Origin: Pseudomonas sp. RC10
GTDB lineage: Bacteria > Pseudomonadota > Gammaproteobacteria > Pseudomonadales > Pseudomonadaceae
Direction: 5' to 3'
Length of the DNA: 64,000 nucleotides
NCBI RefSeq assembly: GCF_038397775.1
Contig: NZ_CP151650.1
Location: forward strand, 3,534,001-3,598,000
Shown here: one piece after another, positions 57,306 through 64,000 of the stretch
Layout of the letters: each line of letters starts with the position of its first letter
Numbering within the stretch: the first letter of the stretch is position 1
The notes under the pieces: model-generated
Databases searched by the model: none
What the model saw: only the letters and a program-made list of their open reading frames with translations
Told to the model about the DNA's origin: nothing
Program-made: the position numbers and the translations under genes

Positions 57306-58943
57306 TCAGGTATAGGGGATTTGCTTTGTAAGGTCGGCGGGCGGCCGTGAAAGGTTCAGAGCCTGCAAAGCGTTCCAGGTCGGGTCGCTAGGCTTAATGA
57401 CCCCCCATTCCGCAAAGAAATCAGCCAAATTGCAGTTCGCGACCTTAGATAGCGACGTTGTAAAGGTTATCAGATCCCCTGATTGAACTGGATTTTCTCT
57501 CGTATAACGGTCCCATTTGGGGAGAAAATCGTCACCAAAAGCTTTCCTGAGTTGTTCGAATATTGCGTGAGTGTCGGGCGACTCGGAGTATGTCTTTTGG
57601 TCGCGAGGCTGGGCGAGCCAAGTTTTCAAGGCTGGCCATCTCCGAGGAAATTCATCACTGTAATCATTCTCATGTACTCTTCCTACTGCCAAAGCATAGA
57701 TGTTTACTGAGTTTTCATCAAATAGAGGTTGCGGGCTATTTGATCTATTTTGAAAGTGATGCCCGTATTCGTGTAGCGTGACCCATCGGCGATGAGCGAC
57801 CGCTCCCAGTAATGCAGTCATGTATTCATTTCCTGGCGCGCTCCCATGGGGGAGTGCTATATATCCAGTCGTTGCGCTGGGCATAACTGTTGATGCTGCT
57901 TCTACTGCATGTATCCACATGTTGCTTCGGGTATGAAGGGGAGATGAGCCATCCAGTCCTGCGGCCATTGCTTCAATACTCAACACTTTTTCGTGGGATG
58001 TTATGATTTCATTAGGGTTCGCGTGGGCATAGTTTCTATAAGTATCAGCATAGCTCGTGATAACCACCCGATCACCCGCCAGTTGTACCTCTGACAATGC
58101 ATCGCTTTTTTCAAGCATGCGGATGAATTCTTCTGGGTAAGTATTTGAGCAGAACGGAATCGGTCGTGTGCTTCCATCTAAAACAATATGGCAACGGGCT
58201 CGCCCATTGTTACGGATATGAACGAGTCCTCCCAAAGGGTCTGATACCGTATTCCGCCCACGTTTCAGCCTTGTCTCGCGCATGTTTTCAGTTTGTGAAG
58301 CTCGATCCATTTGATTTGCAAGTCCTTGTACCCCCACCAATACCCATACGGCTTCATCATCACCCTCCAGCCAAATCGAAGTTGCGGAGTTAGCCGACAT
58401 GCGATATCCGGTAGGCTGATAGTCAGCCCACCTCAGGCGCCATTGGTAATAGTCCTGGTCTGCGGCCATATTTGCGGTCGGGCCGAACCATCGTGCACGT
58501 GCATGAACAAAATCAGCGGTGGCTTCGACGGCATGAGAGCTAATATCGCCTGTGGTGACGCGCGCACGAATGGTGTCTGGGTGTAACAAATAATTTTCCG
58601 GAACATTAGCGTTGCTAAATCGACCGTTAAGGTCGACTTCTCCAATCGCTCGCCACACTCCTTCAGCATAAAGCTCAACAGTACCTGCTTTTGTTGATGC
58701 ACTGCCAATAACTTCATTGGTAGCTTTCTTTCTAAAGGAAAGCGTTTCCAGCATGATTGAGTCGGATGAAAATATAGCTGTATTCTGATAGGAAGTGGCT
58801 TTTGAGCGGTCTGGCTTGGCCGAGTTTGAGTGACCAGTAGAGGGGGCTGACTCAGGCAAGCTAGTCCCGCAATGCCAGGCCAAATGTGCTGGCGCTAAAG
58901 ACGGGCTATCCAGTTGAGAATTTGTTTTTTTCCGTTTTTTCAT
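57306..58943 (-). CDS. M60-like (enhancin-family) zinc metallopeptidase
   Basis: The 545-residue protein carries HEYGH at residues 391-395, followed after 14 residues by E410 in LFDENSVNIYAL; this HExxH-x(8-28)-E pattern with NIYALAV is the gluzincin signature of peptidase M60. A beta-type domain at about residues 65-150 precedes it. Members degrade mucins or host glycoproteins and act as insect peritrophic-matrix enhancins. There is no clear signal peptide, so export is unclear. The start has GGAGAG upstream. The gene has a visibly lower GC content than its neighbours, a sign of acquisition. Confidence 0.82.
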   Translation of the reverse strand: MKKRKKTNSQLDSPSLAPAHLAWHCGTSLPESAPSTGHSNSAKPDRSKATSYQNTAIFSSDSIMLETLSFRKKATNEVIGSASTKAGTVELYAEGVWRAIGEVDLNGRFSNANVPENYLLHPDTIRARVTTGDISSHAVEATADFVHARARWFGPTANMAADQDYYQWRLRWADYQPTGYRMSANSATSIWLEGDDEAVWVLVGVQGLANQMDRASQTENMRETRLKRGRNTVSDPLGGLVHIRNNGRARCHIVLDGSTRPIPFCSNTYPEEFIRMLEKSDALSEVQLAGDRVVITSYADTYRNYAHANPNEIITSHEKVLSIEAMAAGLDGSSPLHTRSNMWIHAVEAASTVMPSATTGYIALPHGSAPGNEYMTALLGAVAHRRWVTLHEYGHHFQNRSNSPQPLFDENSVNIYALAVGRVHENDYSDEFPRRWPALKTWLAQPRDQKTYSESPDTHAIFEQLRKAFGDDFLPKWDRYTRENPVQSGDLITFTTSLSKVANCNLADFFAEWGVIKPSDPTWNALQALNLSRPPADLTKQIPYT

Positions 58944-59282
58944 GATAACTCTCCATGTAACACGCTGTGCAAGTATGAGCTAAATAGAATGCGGATTCGC
59001 ACTGTTTTTTATTGATGTTTAAACGCAATAATAGATGGGTCGGCGATGGCGATGTTGTTTTCGAACTTTTGATATTGTGCCTTAGTGAGATATAGATATC
59101 TGGGTTGCAGAATAGCAGGGCGTTCAACCTAAGTGGAATGCGTAATCTATATTGATTAGCGATTACTACAGCGTGCTTATGGCATTAACGCGATAAGCGG
59201 CGTCTGAGTGTTGGTTCCAAGTTCGGTGCCGAGAAGTCCCACTAGCGACGGTCTTAGCACTCTCCGGCCAAAAACGGACGGG

Positions 59283-59552
59283 ATGAAAAAGCACATTGCT
59301 GATGTCCGCAAGCAGACGCCTAGATTCACCGTACAAGTTGCTCACCGATTTCTTCGCCGAGAATTTTTTTTGGGGGGGGGCGTCGGGGGGGGGGCGTTTG
59401 CCGTCGCGTGGGGGATATTGCAGGATGCGGGCGTGAAAACGATGCGAAGCTACGCCCTTGCCTCACGATTCGCATTGCTAATGGACATGGCGGTGGTTCT
59501 TACTACGAGCATCGCCATCGGCCTGGCGGTGCTGAAACTGTCCGGAAAGTAA
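59283..59552 (+). CDS. Doubtful small membrane-type ORF spanning two poly-G tracts
   Basis: An 89-codon frame from an ATG at 59283 ends with a hydrophobic helix (LMDMAVVLTTSIAIGLAVLK) and runs through T8, G9 and G10 tracts at 59364-59394, giving a glycine stretch. I do not recognise it. No clear ribosome binding site is seen. It may be a phase-variable small membrane protein, a remnant, or chance; length change in the G runs would shift its frame. Confidence 0.25.
   Translation: MKKHIADVRKQTPRFTVQVAHRFLRREFFLGGGVGGGAFAVAWGILQDAGVKTMRSYALASRFALLMDMAVVLTTSIAIGLAVLKLSGK
59364..59394. repeat. T8-G9-CGTC-G10 homopolymer tracts
   Basis: Eight T, nine G, CGTC and ten G follow each other. Runs of this length are rare in this genome segment and are prone to slipped-strand mutation or sequencing error. 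Confidence 0.9.
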
Positions 59553-59620
59553 CCCCGAAAGATTACTTTCCCAAATGTAACCTCCAGAGGTTACTTTGTT
59601 GAACGATCAGCCACGGGCGA

Positions 59621-60778
59621 TCACCAGAAGGTGCTCGCCTGGCTGTTCAAGCGACCCGCAATCACTTCAATCGCCTTATCGACATCTGCCGCCTCGGTGT
59701 AACGGCCCAGGCTCAAACGCAAGCTGCTGCCCGCCAGCGCGGGGCTCAGACCCATCGCCAACAACACGTGAGAAGCACCGCTGCTGGCGGAGTTGCAGGC
59801 CGACGTCGACGACACGGCGAGATCGCTGGACAGGCTCATGGCATTGAATCCGGCCTTGTCGACGCAGATGTTCAGCGTGTGCGGCACGCGTTGTAGCGGA
59901 TCGCCGTTGAGGCTCACCCCCGGCAGTTGCAGCAGGCCGTCACGCAGACGGGCCGACAGCACGCCGATGCGTTGCACTTCGTCCTCCATCTCGGCGCTGG
60001 CCAACGCGTAGGCCGCGCCCATGCCGACGATTTGGTGGGTGGCCAGCGTCCCGGAGCGGAAACCCTGTTCGTGCCCGCCGCCGTGAATCTGCGCTTCGAG
60101 CAACGGACGGGCACGCTCGCCGACGTACAGCGCGCCAATGCCTTTCGGGCCGTAGATTTTGTGAGCGGAGAACGACATCAGGTCCACAGGCAGTGCGTTG
60201 AGATCAATGGCCACCTTGCCTGCGCCTTGTGCGGCGTCGACGTGGAAAAGCGCGCCCTGAGCACGGAGCATCTCGCCGATGGTGGCGATGTCGGTCAGCG
60301 TGCCGAGTTCGTTGTTCACCAGCATCAGCGACACCAGCAGCGTGTCATCCCGCAGGGCATTGCGAACGGCGTCGGGGCGGATCAAACCGGCGCTGTCGGG
60401 TTCAAGCCAGGTCACGGGAAAGCCCGCCTGCTCAAGCTGACGCACGGTGTCGACCACGGCCTTGTGTTCGATGCGACTGGTGATCAGATGGCGACGCTGG
60501 GCAGGTGCGCGTTGCGCAATCCCTTTGATCGCGAGGTTGTTGGATTCGGTGGCCCCGGATGTCCAGATGATTGCATCGGCTGAACAGCCGACGAGCTCAG
60601 CGACCTGACGGCGTGCGAGTTCGACTGACTGGCGGGCGAGATTGCCATAGGCGTGGGAGTTGGAGGCGGGGTTGCCGAAGGTGCCGTCGCGACCGAGGCA
60701 GGTGACCATCGCCTGGATGACACGGTCATCGACAGGGGTGGTGGCGGCGTAATCGAAGTAACAAGGAAGTGTGCTCAT
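59621..60778 (-). CDS. Cysteine desulfurase (NifS/IscS-like)
   Basis: The 385-residue PLP enzyme has the lysine K207 in SFSAHKIYGPKG and the persulfide cysteine C328 in STSACNSASSGASHVL, plus the HVDAAQGAGK block. It takes sulfur from cysteine. It is not beside the isc or suf scaffold genes. Instead an Lrp/AsnC regulator diverges from it at 60986, suggesting amino-acid-responsive control and a role in cysteine breakdown or dedicated sulfur delivery. Confidence 0.93.
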   Translation of the reverse strand: MSTLPCYFDYAATTPVDDRVIQAMVTCLGRDGTFGNPASNSHAYGNLARQSVELARRQVAELVGCSADAIIWTSGATESNNLAIKGIAQRAPAQRRHLITSRIEHKAVVDTVRQLEQAGFPVTWLEPDSAGLIRPDAVRNALRDDTLLVSLMLVNNELGTLTDIATIGEMLRAQGALFHVDAAQGAGKVAIDLNALPVDLMSFSAHKIYGPKGIGALYVGERARPLLEAQIHGGGHEQGFRSGTLATHQIVGMGAAYALASAEMEDEVQRIGVLSARLRDGLLQLPGVSLNGDPLQRVPHTLNICVDKAGFNAMSLSSDLAVSSTSACNSASSGASHVLLAMGLSPALAGSSLRLSLGRYTEAADVDKAIEVIAGRLNSQASTFW

Positions 60779-60985
60779 GGGGGAGAAATCCGCGCTGTCC
60801 GTGATGGGAAAAATGTTACCTGCGTGGACCTGAAAAAAAATTGATTACTCAACGCTGATTGGGCTGCTGGTTAGAATATTTTTCGTATCTGCCCGTGCTT
60901 TAGAGAATAAAGTTTCGAGGACTGCGAGATTCGGCTTATCTTTATCGCCATTGGTCATAACCTTCACACGAGTCGACACCTTACG

Positions 60986-61447
60986 ATGGATAAATTCGAT
61001 CAAGCCATTCTCGGCATTCTTCAGGCCGACTGTACCCGTCCCATTGCAGAAATCGCCGACGCCATTGGCTTGGGCAGCACCGCGTGTTGGCGTCGGGTTC
61101 AGAAGCTCGAAGAGCAGGGCATGATCAGGGGGCGCGTTGCATTGCTGGACCCCGGCCAATTGAACGTCAACGTCACCGTATTCGCTGCGATACGTACCAA
61201 TCAGCACAATGCCGAATGGCTTGGACGCTTTCACGACCTTATCTCCACGCTGCCTGAGGTGGTGGAATGTTACCGCATGGCGGGCGATACGGATTACATG
61301 TTACGTATCGTTGTGCCTGATATTACCGGCTATGACGCGGTGTATAAAAAGCTGATTCAACTCTCGGGCATCACCGACATCAGTTCAAGCTTCGCCATGG
61401 AGCAAATCAAATCCACGACCCAATTGCCATTGACCTACGCCAGCTGA
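60986..61447 (+). CDS. Lrp/AsnC family transcriptional regulator
   Basis: The 153-residue protein has an N-terminal helix-turn-helix (IAEIADAIGLGSTACWRRVQKL) and a C-terminal AsnC ligand domain (VVECYRMAGDTDYMLRIV). It is divergent from the cysteine desulfurase with 207 bp between starts, so it likely senses cysteine or a related amino acid and controls that gene, itself, and maybe the flavoprotein operon 118 bp downstream. Confidence 0.93.
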   Translation: MDKFDQAILGILQADCTRPIAEIADAIGLGSTACWRRVQKLEEQGMIRGRVALLDPGQLNVNVTVFAAIRTNQHNAEWLGRFHDLISTLPEVVECYRMAGDTDYMLRIVVPDITGYDAVYKKLIQLSGITDISSSFAMEQIKSTTQLPLTYAS

Positions 61448-61502
61448 CGCCACGAATAACCTTATAGCCAAACGGTATTTCTACATCCGCGCTTAAGCTC
61501 TT

Positions 61503-61527
61503 TATGCTCACGGCATAACTCGTTATG
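61503..61527. promoter_or_regulatory. Palindromes upstream of the flavoprotein operon
   Basis: CATAAC-TC-GTTATG at 61514-61527 is a perfect 14-base palindrome, overlapping a TATGC...GCATA repeat at 61503-61517. The stretch sits 39 bp before the flavoprotein start and looks like a regulator site. Confidence 0.5.
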
Positions 61528-61565
61528 ACAAGTGGTGCGATCCAGCATCACCCGGAGGCTTAGTG

Positions 61566-63296
61566 ATGACGCGCCAAGTGCTGGAACAGGAATACGACAT
61601 CGTGGTGATCGGCGGCGGCACGGCCGGACCGATGGCGGCGATCAAAGCCAAGGAACGCAATCGCAACCTGCGCGTGCTGCTGATCGACAAGGCCAACGTC
61701 AAGCGCAGCGGCGCCATCAGCATGGGCATGGACGGCTTGAACAACGCCGTGATTCCCGGCCACGCCACGCCTGAGCAATACACTAAGGAAATCACAATCG
61801 CCAACGACGGCATCGTCAATCAGGCGGCGGTGCACGCTTATGCGACCCACAGTTACGAAACCATCGAGCAACTGGACCGCTGGGGCGTGAAGTTCGAGAA
61901 GGACGAGACCGGCGATTACGCCGTCAAAAAAGTCCACCATATGGGCGCCTACGTGTTGCCGATGCCCGAAGGCCACGACATCAAGAAAGTGTTGTACCGC
62001 CAGTTGAAGCGGGCGAGGGTGACCATCACCAACCGAGTGGTCTGCACCCGTTTGCTCACCGATGAGGAAGGTGCAGTGAACGGCGTCATGGGGTTCGACT
62101 GTCGCACCGCCGATTTCTACGTGATCAAAGCCAAGGCCGTGATCCTCTGCTGCGGCGCTGCCGGGCGACTGGGCCTGCCGTCGTCGGGTTACCTGATGGG
62201 CACCTACGAAAACCCGACCAACGCAGGCGACGGTTATGCAATGGCCTATCACGCCGGTGCAGAACTGGCGAATCTGGAGTGCTTCCAGATCAACCCGCTG
62301 ATCAAGGATTACAACGGCCCCGCGTGCGCGTACGTGACCGGCCCCTTGGGCGGCTACACGGCCAACAACAAGGGCGACCGCTTCATCGAGTGCGACTACT
62401 GGAGCGGCCAGATGATGTGGGAGTTCCACCAGGAACTTGAAAGCGGCAACGGTCCGGTGTTTCTCAAGCTCGATCACCTGGCTGAAGAAACCATCCAGAA
62501 CATCGAGGAAATCCTGCACAGCAACGAGCGCCCGAGTCGTGGGCAGTTTCACGCCAATCGCGGCACCGATTACCGCAGCCAGATGGTGGAGATGCACATC
62601 TCGGAAATCGGCTTTTGCAGCGGGCATTCCGCCTCGGGGGTGTGGGTCAACGAGCGTGCGGAAACGTCGGTCAAGGGCCTGTATTCAGCGGGCGACATGG
62701 CAGCCGTCCCGCACAATTACATGCTCGGCGCGTTCACGTATGGCTGGTTCGCCGGCAACAACGCGGCGGATTACGTCGCGGTGCGGGATTTCAGCAGCGT
62801 TGATGCGCAACAGATCGAACGCGAAAAGGCGCGGGTCTATGCGCCTCTGGATCGCGAACACGGCCTGCCACCGGCGCAGGTCGAATACAAGCTGCGGCGC
62901 TTTGTGAACGACTATCTGCAACCGCCAAAAGTGACCAAAAAGATGCAGATCGGCTTGCAGCGCTTTGATGACATCGAGCGCGATCTCGACCAACTGAAAG
63001 CCAACAATGCTCACGAACTGATGCGGGCCATGGAAGTCAGCGTGATCCGTGACTGCGCCGAGATGGCCGCCCGCGCTTCGCTGTATCGCACTGAAAGCCG
63101 TTGGGGCCTTTACCACCACCGCGTCGATCATCCACTGCGCAACGACCGCGACTGGTTCTGCCACACGCACCTGAAGAAAGACGAAGACGGCCGCATGGTC
63201 AGTTTCAAGAAGCCGGTCGAGCCTTACATCGTGGCGTTGGACGCCGACGAAATGCTCGCCTATGACCGCCTGCGCGTGGGGGCTGACGCTGCCTGA
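61566..63296 (+). CDS. AprA/fumarate-reductase-like FAD flavoprotein
   Basis: The 576-residue protein has the FAD-binding VVIGGGTAGPMAA start, GDMAAVPHNYMLGAFTYG near residue 375 binding the flavin isoalloxazine side, and the C-terminal helical domain of the fumarate reductase/APS reductase alpha group. The partner 63356 gene is a two-cluster ferredoxin, exactly the AprAB layout, though AprA proper is longer. It may oxidise or reduce a sulfur or organic substrate. GGAGG lies seven bases before the ATG at 61566. Confidence 0.85.
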   Translation: MTRQVLEQEYDIVVIGGGTAGPMAAIKAKERNRNLRVLLIDKANVKRSGAISMGMDGLNNAVIPGHATPEQYTKEITIANDGIVNQAAVHAYATHSYETIEQLDRWGVKFEKDETGDYAVKKVHHMGAYVLPMPEGHDIKKVLYRQLKRARVTITNRVVCTRLLTDEEGAVNGVMGFDCRTADFYVIKAKAVILCCGAAGRLGLPSSGYLMGTYENPTNAGDGYAMAYHAGAELANLECFQINPLIKDYNGPACAYVTGPLGGYTANNKGDRFIECDYWSGQMMWEFHQELESGNGPVFLKLDHLAEETIQNIEEILHSNERPSRGQFHANRGTDYRSQMVEMHISEIGFCSGHSASGVWVNERAETSVKGLYSAGDMAAVPHNYMLGAFTYGWFAGNNAADYVAVRDFSSVDAQQIEREKARVYAPLDREHGLPPAQVEYKLRRFVNDYLQPPKVTKKMQIGLQRFDDIERDLDQLKANNAHELMRAMEVSVIRDCAEMAARASLYRTESRWGLYHHRVDHPLRNDRDWFCHTHLKKDEDGRMVSFKKPVEPYIVALDADEMLAYDRLRVGADAA

Positions 63297-63355
63297 TCCA
63301 GCGTCGCCTGCACCTTTTAGACAGAGAGCGCGATACGCGCCAAGGACACCGTGAA

Positions 63356-63601
63356 ATGGCTTACCAGCCCCAGGAAATCTTCTTCCGCTCCAACGCCCCG
63401 GTCACCGTGGACGAGGACAAGTGCATCGCCGACAAGGGCTGCACGGTATGCGTCGACGTCTGCCCGATGGACCTGCTGGCGATCAATCCCGCGACCCAGA
63501 AGGCTTACATGGCGTTCGACGAGTGCTGGTATTGCATGCCCTGCGAGAAGGACTGCCCGACCGGGGCCGTGAAGGTCGAGATTCCGTACCTGTTGCGCTG
63601 A
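63356..63601 (+). CDS. Ferredoxin with two [4Fe-4S] clusters (AprB-like)
   Basis: The 81-residue protein has two cysteine sets: C23, C29, C32, C36-P and C57, C60, C63, C67-P, as in AprB-type and other 8Fe-8S ferredoxins. It starts 60 bp after the flavoprotein stop and should pass electrons to or from it. Confidence 0.92.
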   Translation: MAYQPQEIFFRSNAPVTVDEDKCIADKGCTVCVDVCPMDLLAINPATQKAYMAFDECWYCMPCEKDCPTGAVKVEIPYLLR

Positions 63602-63612
63602 TACGTAAACTT

Positions 63613-63699
63613 TGTAGGAGTGAGCTTGCTCGCGATTGCGTCAGGTCAGACACCGTTATGCGTCTGATCCATCTCATCGCGAGCAAACTCACTCCTACA
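63613..63699. repeat. REP-like pair, GTGAGCTTGCTCGCGAT type
   Basis: TGTAGGAGTGAGCTTGCTCG and CGAGCAAACTCACTCCTACA are inverted around a spacer of about 40 bp. This third repeat family sits between the ferredoxin and binding-protein genes. Nothing else is seen up to 63819. Confidence 0.88.
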
Positions 63700-63819
63700 C
63701 GTGAACCTAAAGCCATCCGCCAACCCCGGACGCTGATTCACCCGACACCCCTCGTTTCCCACCGCGCCCGATCGCGGCGGAGACGACACTTCCTATCAAT
63801 GATGCGAGGGGATACATCC

Positions 63820-64000
63820 ATGTTATTGCGCGCCACGCTGGCCGGTTTCGTACTGGCTTCGTTGAGTCTGTCGGTTCAGGCCGAAACCATCCGGATTGCC
63901 ATCGGCACTCAAGACACCACCATCAATTGCGCGGCCGGCGGGCTGCTGATTCGCGAGCTCGGGCTGCTCGACAAATACCTGCCCCATGACGGCAAATACA
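63820..64000 (+). CDS. ABC transporter substrate-binding protein (N-terminus only)
   Basis: The frame is open to the window end and shows a signal peptide (LAGFVLASLSLSVQAE) followed by TIRIAIGTQDTTINCAAGGL, a start typical of periplasmic NMT1/SsuA-type binding proteins. The gene continues beyond the edge. It follows the flavoprotein and ferredoxin genes in the same direction, so the module probably includes its own importer. Confidence 0.8.
   Translation, partial: MLLRATLAGFVLASLSLSVQAETIRIAIGTQDTTINCAAGGLLIRELGLLDKYLPHDGKY

Larger units (their letters stand above)
58944..59620. other. AT-richer intergenic region of 677 bp with poly-G tracts
   Basis: The left part, to about 59200, is AT-rich and probably carries the promoter of the M60 gene. 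The right part holds G9 and G10 runs near 59372-59394. Only a weak reading frame is seen here (see next entry). This zone probably belongs to the same inserted segment as the protease. Confidence 0.5.

Overview
The window reads as a chromosomal segment of a fluorescent or plant-associated Pseudomonas. The evidence is the high GC content, typical Pseudomonas gene neighbourhoods (bphO-bphP, lemA with an M48 protease, glgE with a treS-maltokinase fusion and glgB, a TIGR04211-like SH3 protein, an ECF sigma factor with SrpA-type catalase and cytochrome b) and many paired REP elements between genes. I saw no rRNA, tRNA, CRISPR array or complete insertion sequence. All functional names come from reading motifs and family resemblance; no database search was run.

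Layout: (1) 1-6965, an organosulfur acquisition locus: a DszC/SfnB-like flavin oxidoreductase and an FMN monooxygenase on the minus strand behind a good sigma-54 -24/-12 element, diverging from a complete ABC importer (Tat-type lipoprotein binding protein, ATPase, permease) and a second, membrane-anchored binding-protein-like gene. (2) 6978-17814, stress and signalling: msrA, uvsE, a diguanylate cyclase, a GapN-like dehydrogenase, lemA with an M48 protease, and the bacteriophytochrome operon bphO-bphP. (3) 18116-22328, a compact protocatechuate operon pcaQ-pcaHGBC with a clear PcaQ dyad. (4) 22548-26234, a DMT transporter, then a decaying quinate/shikimate region (an MFS transporter remnant and a doubly broken quiC) and a TetR regulator. 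(5) 26326-30705, a DHA2 efflux pump and a beta-oxidation set (SDR, thiolase, enoyl-CoA hydratase). (6) 30722-38350, an orphan short VgrG-like gene, a YebC/PmpR regulator, a soluble leucine-rich-repeat protein kinase, a TetR/MFS divergent pair and an unrecognised 532-residue protein. (7) 38397-41472, an ECF sigma/anti-sigma operon diverging from a catalase/cytochrome b operon, with matching promoter elements on both strands. (8) 42636-50246, the maltose-1-phosphate alpha-glucan pathway glgE, treS-mak, glgB. (9) 50898-57143, an SH3 protein, ggt, folE2 with a Zur-like dyad, an acyltransferase-type membrane protein and a PatB/MalY lyase. (10) 57300-59620, an AT-richer island with an M60/enhancin-type metalloprotease and a pair of poly-G tracts. 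(11) 59621-64000, a cysteine desulfurase, a divergent Lrp/AsnC regulator, and an operon of an AprA/fumarate-reductase-like flavoprotein, a two-cluster ferredoxin and the start of an ABC binding protein.

Sulfur handling recurs at both ends of the window. The parts that look least described are the AprA/AprB-like module with its binding protein at the right end, the M60 protease island with its G9/G10 tracts, the LRR-kinase, and the symmetric ECF promoter pair. The clearest evolutionary event is the loss of quiC and its transporter next to an intact protocatechuate operon.
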